64,000 bases of DNA, taken from the NCBI GenBank assembly GCA_965206395.1, contig CBDBJK010000036.1:248001-312000 (forward strand), read 5' to 3'. Below, piece after piece: positions 63,128-64,000 of the stretch; position 1 is the stretch's first letter, and every line of letters starts with the position of its first letter. The notes under the pieces were generated by a model, which saw only the letters and a program-made list of their open reading frames with translations, did no database searches and was not told the DNA's origin. The stretch is from CBDBJK01 sp965206395. Lineage in GTDB: Bacteria > Chloroflexota > Dehalococcoidia > Lucifugimonadales > CATOSD01. Position numbers and translations under genes: made by a program.

Positions 63128-63190
63128 CTAGTAGACCGACATCCTAGCAATGAAGGGTAACGAGAATACTGCGCGACGCTCCCATCCTAA

Positions 63191-63210
63191 CCTTCCCCCT
63201 TAGGGGAAGG
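63191..63210. terminator. Short hairpin downstream of the DUF1445 gene
   Basis: CCTTCCCC, CTTA, GGGGAAGG: perfect 8-bp stem 114 bp after the DUF1445 stop. Possible terminator or REP unit. Confidence 0.5.
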
Positions 63211-63323
63211 GACTCACTGTTGCCGTGAGGTCTCGCCAATCCAGGCTAACCCTCATTTCAAAGATTTCGTACCACTAGTCAGTCAGAAGAGAAGGACGAA
63301 ATCCTGCCCGTGTTCATAAATGG

Positions 63324-64000
63324 CTAGAATACGGACACGTCTTCGTCCCACATGTCGGTTATGAACATGTAGCCCGGCGCGTGAGTAATCATCAAGGGAG
63401 GCTTGGAGTTCATGGCTACCGCCTGGGGGGTGACTCCGCAGGCCCAGAAGACCGGCACCTCGCCTTCCTTGATTTCGACTGGCTCGCCCATGTCGGGATT
63501 GAATACGTCACGAATACCGATAGCGGCCGGGTCGCCGATATGCACGGGCGCGCCATGCACCGCAGGGAATCTGGACGTGACAGTAACCGCCCTCACAACC
63601 TTCTCGTAAGGTACTGGCCTCATGGACACCACCATAGGCCCGGAGAACGATCCCGCAGGCGTCGTCTGGATGTTGGTTATAAACATCGGCACAATGGTTC
63701 CGCAATCGTTGTGACGCAACGATATGTCCGCCTTCAGCAGCGCAGACTCGAATGAGAAGCTGCACCCCAACAGGAAGGATACGAGGTCGTCGCGCCAGAA
63801 CTCGGAGAGGTCTAGCGTTTCGGCTATCATCTCGCCATGCTGGTAGACCCTGTACTTGGGGATGTCGGTCTTCAGATCGGCACCTGGTGCTGTCAGCTTC
63901 GGCTCGCTCGACCCGACCTCTACCACTTCGAGCAAGGGGCAAGGCTTGGGATTGCGCTGGCAAAACAGCAAAAAGTCGAATGCCATCTCTTTCGGCAGTA
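63324..64000 (-). CDS. DUF1445 putative hydro-lyase / D-glutamate cyclase half (5' end outside window)
   Basis: The frame is open to the window edge, so the true start is beyond 64000; the ATG at 63986 is internal. Blocks AFDFLLFCQRNPKPCPLLEV, LVSFLLGCSFSFESALLKAD, RAVTVTSRFPAVHGAPVHIG, and VPVFWACGVTPQAVAMNSKP with MITHAPGYMFITD are diagnostic. It acts with the DUF4392 protein downstream on the same strand; the human enzyme with both domains is DGLUCY. Expected role: disposal or recycling of D-glutamate from cell-wall turnover or diet. Confidence 0.92.
   Translation of the reverse strand, partial: LPKEMAFDFLLFCQRNPKPCPLLEVVEVGSSEPKLTAPGADLKTDIPKYRVYQHGEMIAETLDLSEFWRDDLVSFLLGCSFSFESALLKADISLRHNDCGTIVPMFITNIQTTPAGSFSGPMVVSMRPVPYEKVVRAVTVTSRFPAVHGAPVHIGDPAAIGIRDVFNPDMGEPVEIKEGEVPVFWACGVTPQAVAMNSKPPLMITHAPGYMFITDMWDEDVSVF

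Overview
The window looks like a chromosomal segment of a Chloroflexota bacterium, probably a Dehalococcoidia/SAR202-like lineage. This is an inference from gene content, not a placement by marker genes. The clues are lipoproteins with long Thr/Pro linkers, the greA-lysS pair, the rsmD-coaD-DivIVA-like trio, a DnaJ-type chaperone next to an HspR-type MerR regulator, and DUF1445/DUF4392 D-glutamate cyclase-type genes. No rRNA, tRNA or CRISPR array was recognised.

The dominant feature is insertion-sequence load. I can delimit or recognise about 20 elements or fragments: two IS5-group copies, three copies of a smaller IS5-like element, two IS427-like elements, four full and one partial copy of one IS630-family element, IS256 (one full, one fragment, one relic), IS3 (two full, one fragment), IS1380 (two), one ISNCY/IS481-like element, and a CTAG-bounded MITE-like repeat. 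At least ten host genes are cut or truncated: an ABC-2 exporter, a sigma factor, glnK, a family 4 glycosyltransferase, a DNA-methylase-like gene, a propeller protein and others. Several transposases carry lesions close to their first catalytic aspartate: 10-12 bp tandem duplications, or an Asp-to-Gly change.

Layout. 1-1071: end of a DnaJ-type gene, hspR, terminator. 1389-3766: secreted Ig-like/endonuclease-exonuclease-phosphatase protein split at a C12 tract. 4365-5675: amidohydrolase. 5865-9685: two IS5 elements bracketing a 68-aa peptide gene and a ComQ-like prenyltransferase gene. This pair resembles the ComX/ComQ pheromone module and is the most interesting candidate in the window. 9693-12982: polar amino-acid ABC transporter (two permeases and an ATPase, no binding protein). 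13164-22660: IS-rich graveyard with ABC exporter, methylmalonyl-CoA mutase and hypothetical remnants. 22700-24487: ammonium transporter and truncated P-II gene. 24493-27797: two more IS. 28247-34002: two large lipoproteins, one a PQQ-propeller fused to an ABC solute-binding domain. 34940-45910: membrane protein, interrupted genes and IS. 45912-51024: minus-strand surface-polysaccharide cluster (flippase, two glycosyltransferases, methyltransferase, O-antigen ligase-like protein). 51155-55223: housekeeping genes lysS, greA, rsmD, coaD and a DivIVA-like gene. 55281-56523: arsM and a Cys-rich PadR regulator. 56840-58539: LicD-like protein and methyltransferase. 59406-61045: sigma factor cut by an IS. 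61177-64000: the two halves of a D-glutamate cyclase-type system, separated by an IS.

The conserved blocks (45.9-58.5 kb) are colinear and mostly intact, whereas 5.8-45.9 kb is heavily rearranged. Several breaks (single-base frameshifts in homopolymers, short tandem repeats) could be assembly errors, and this is stated where it applies.
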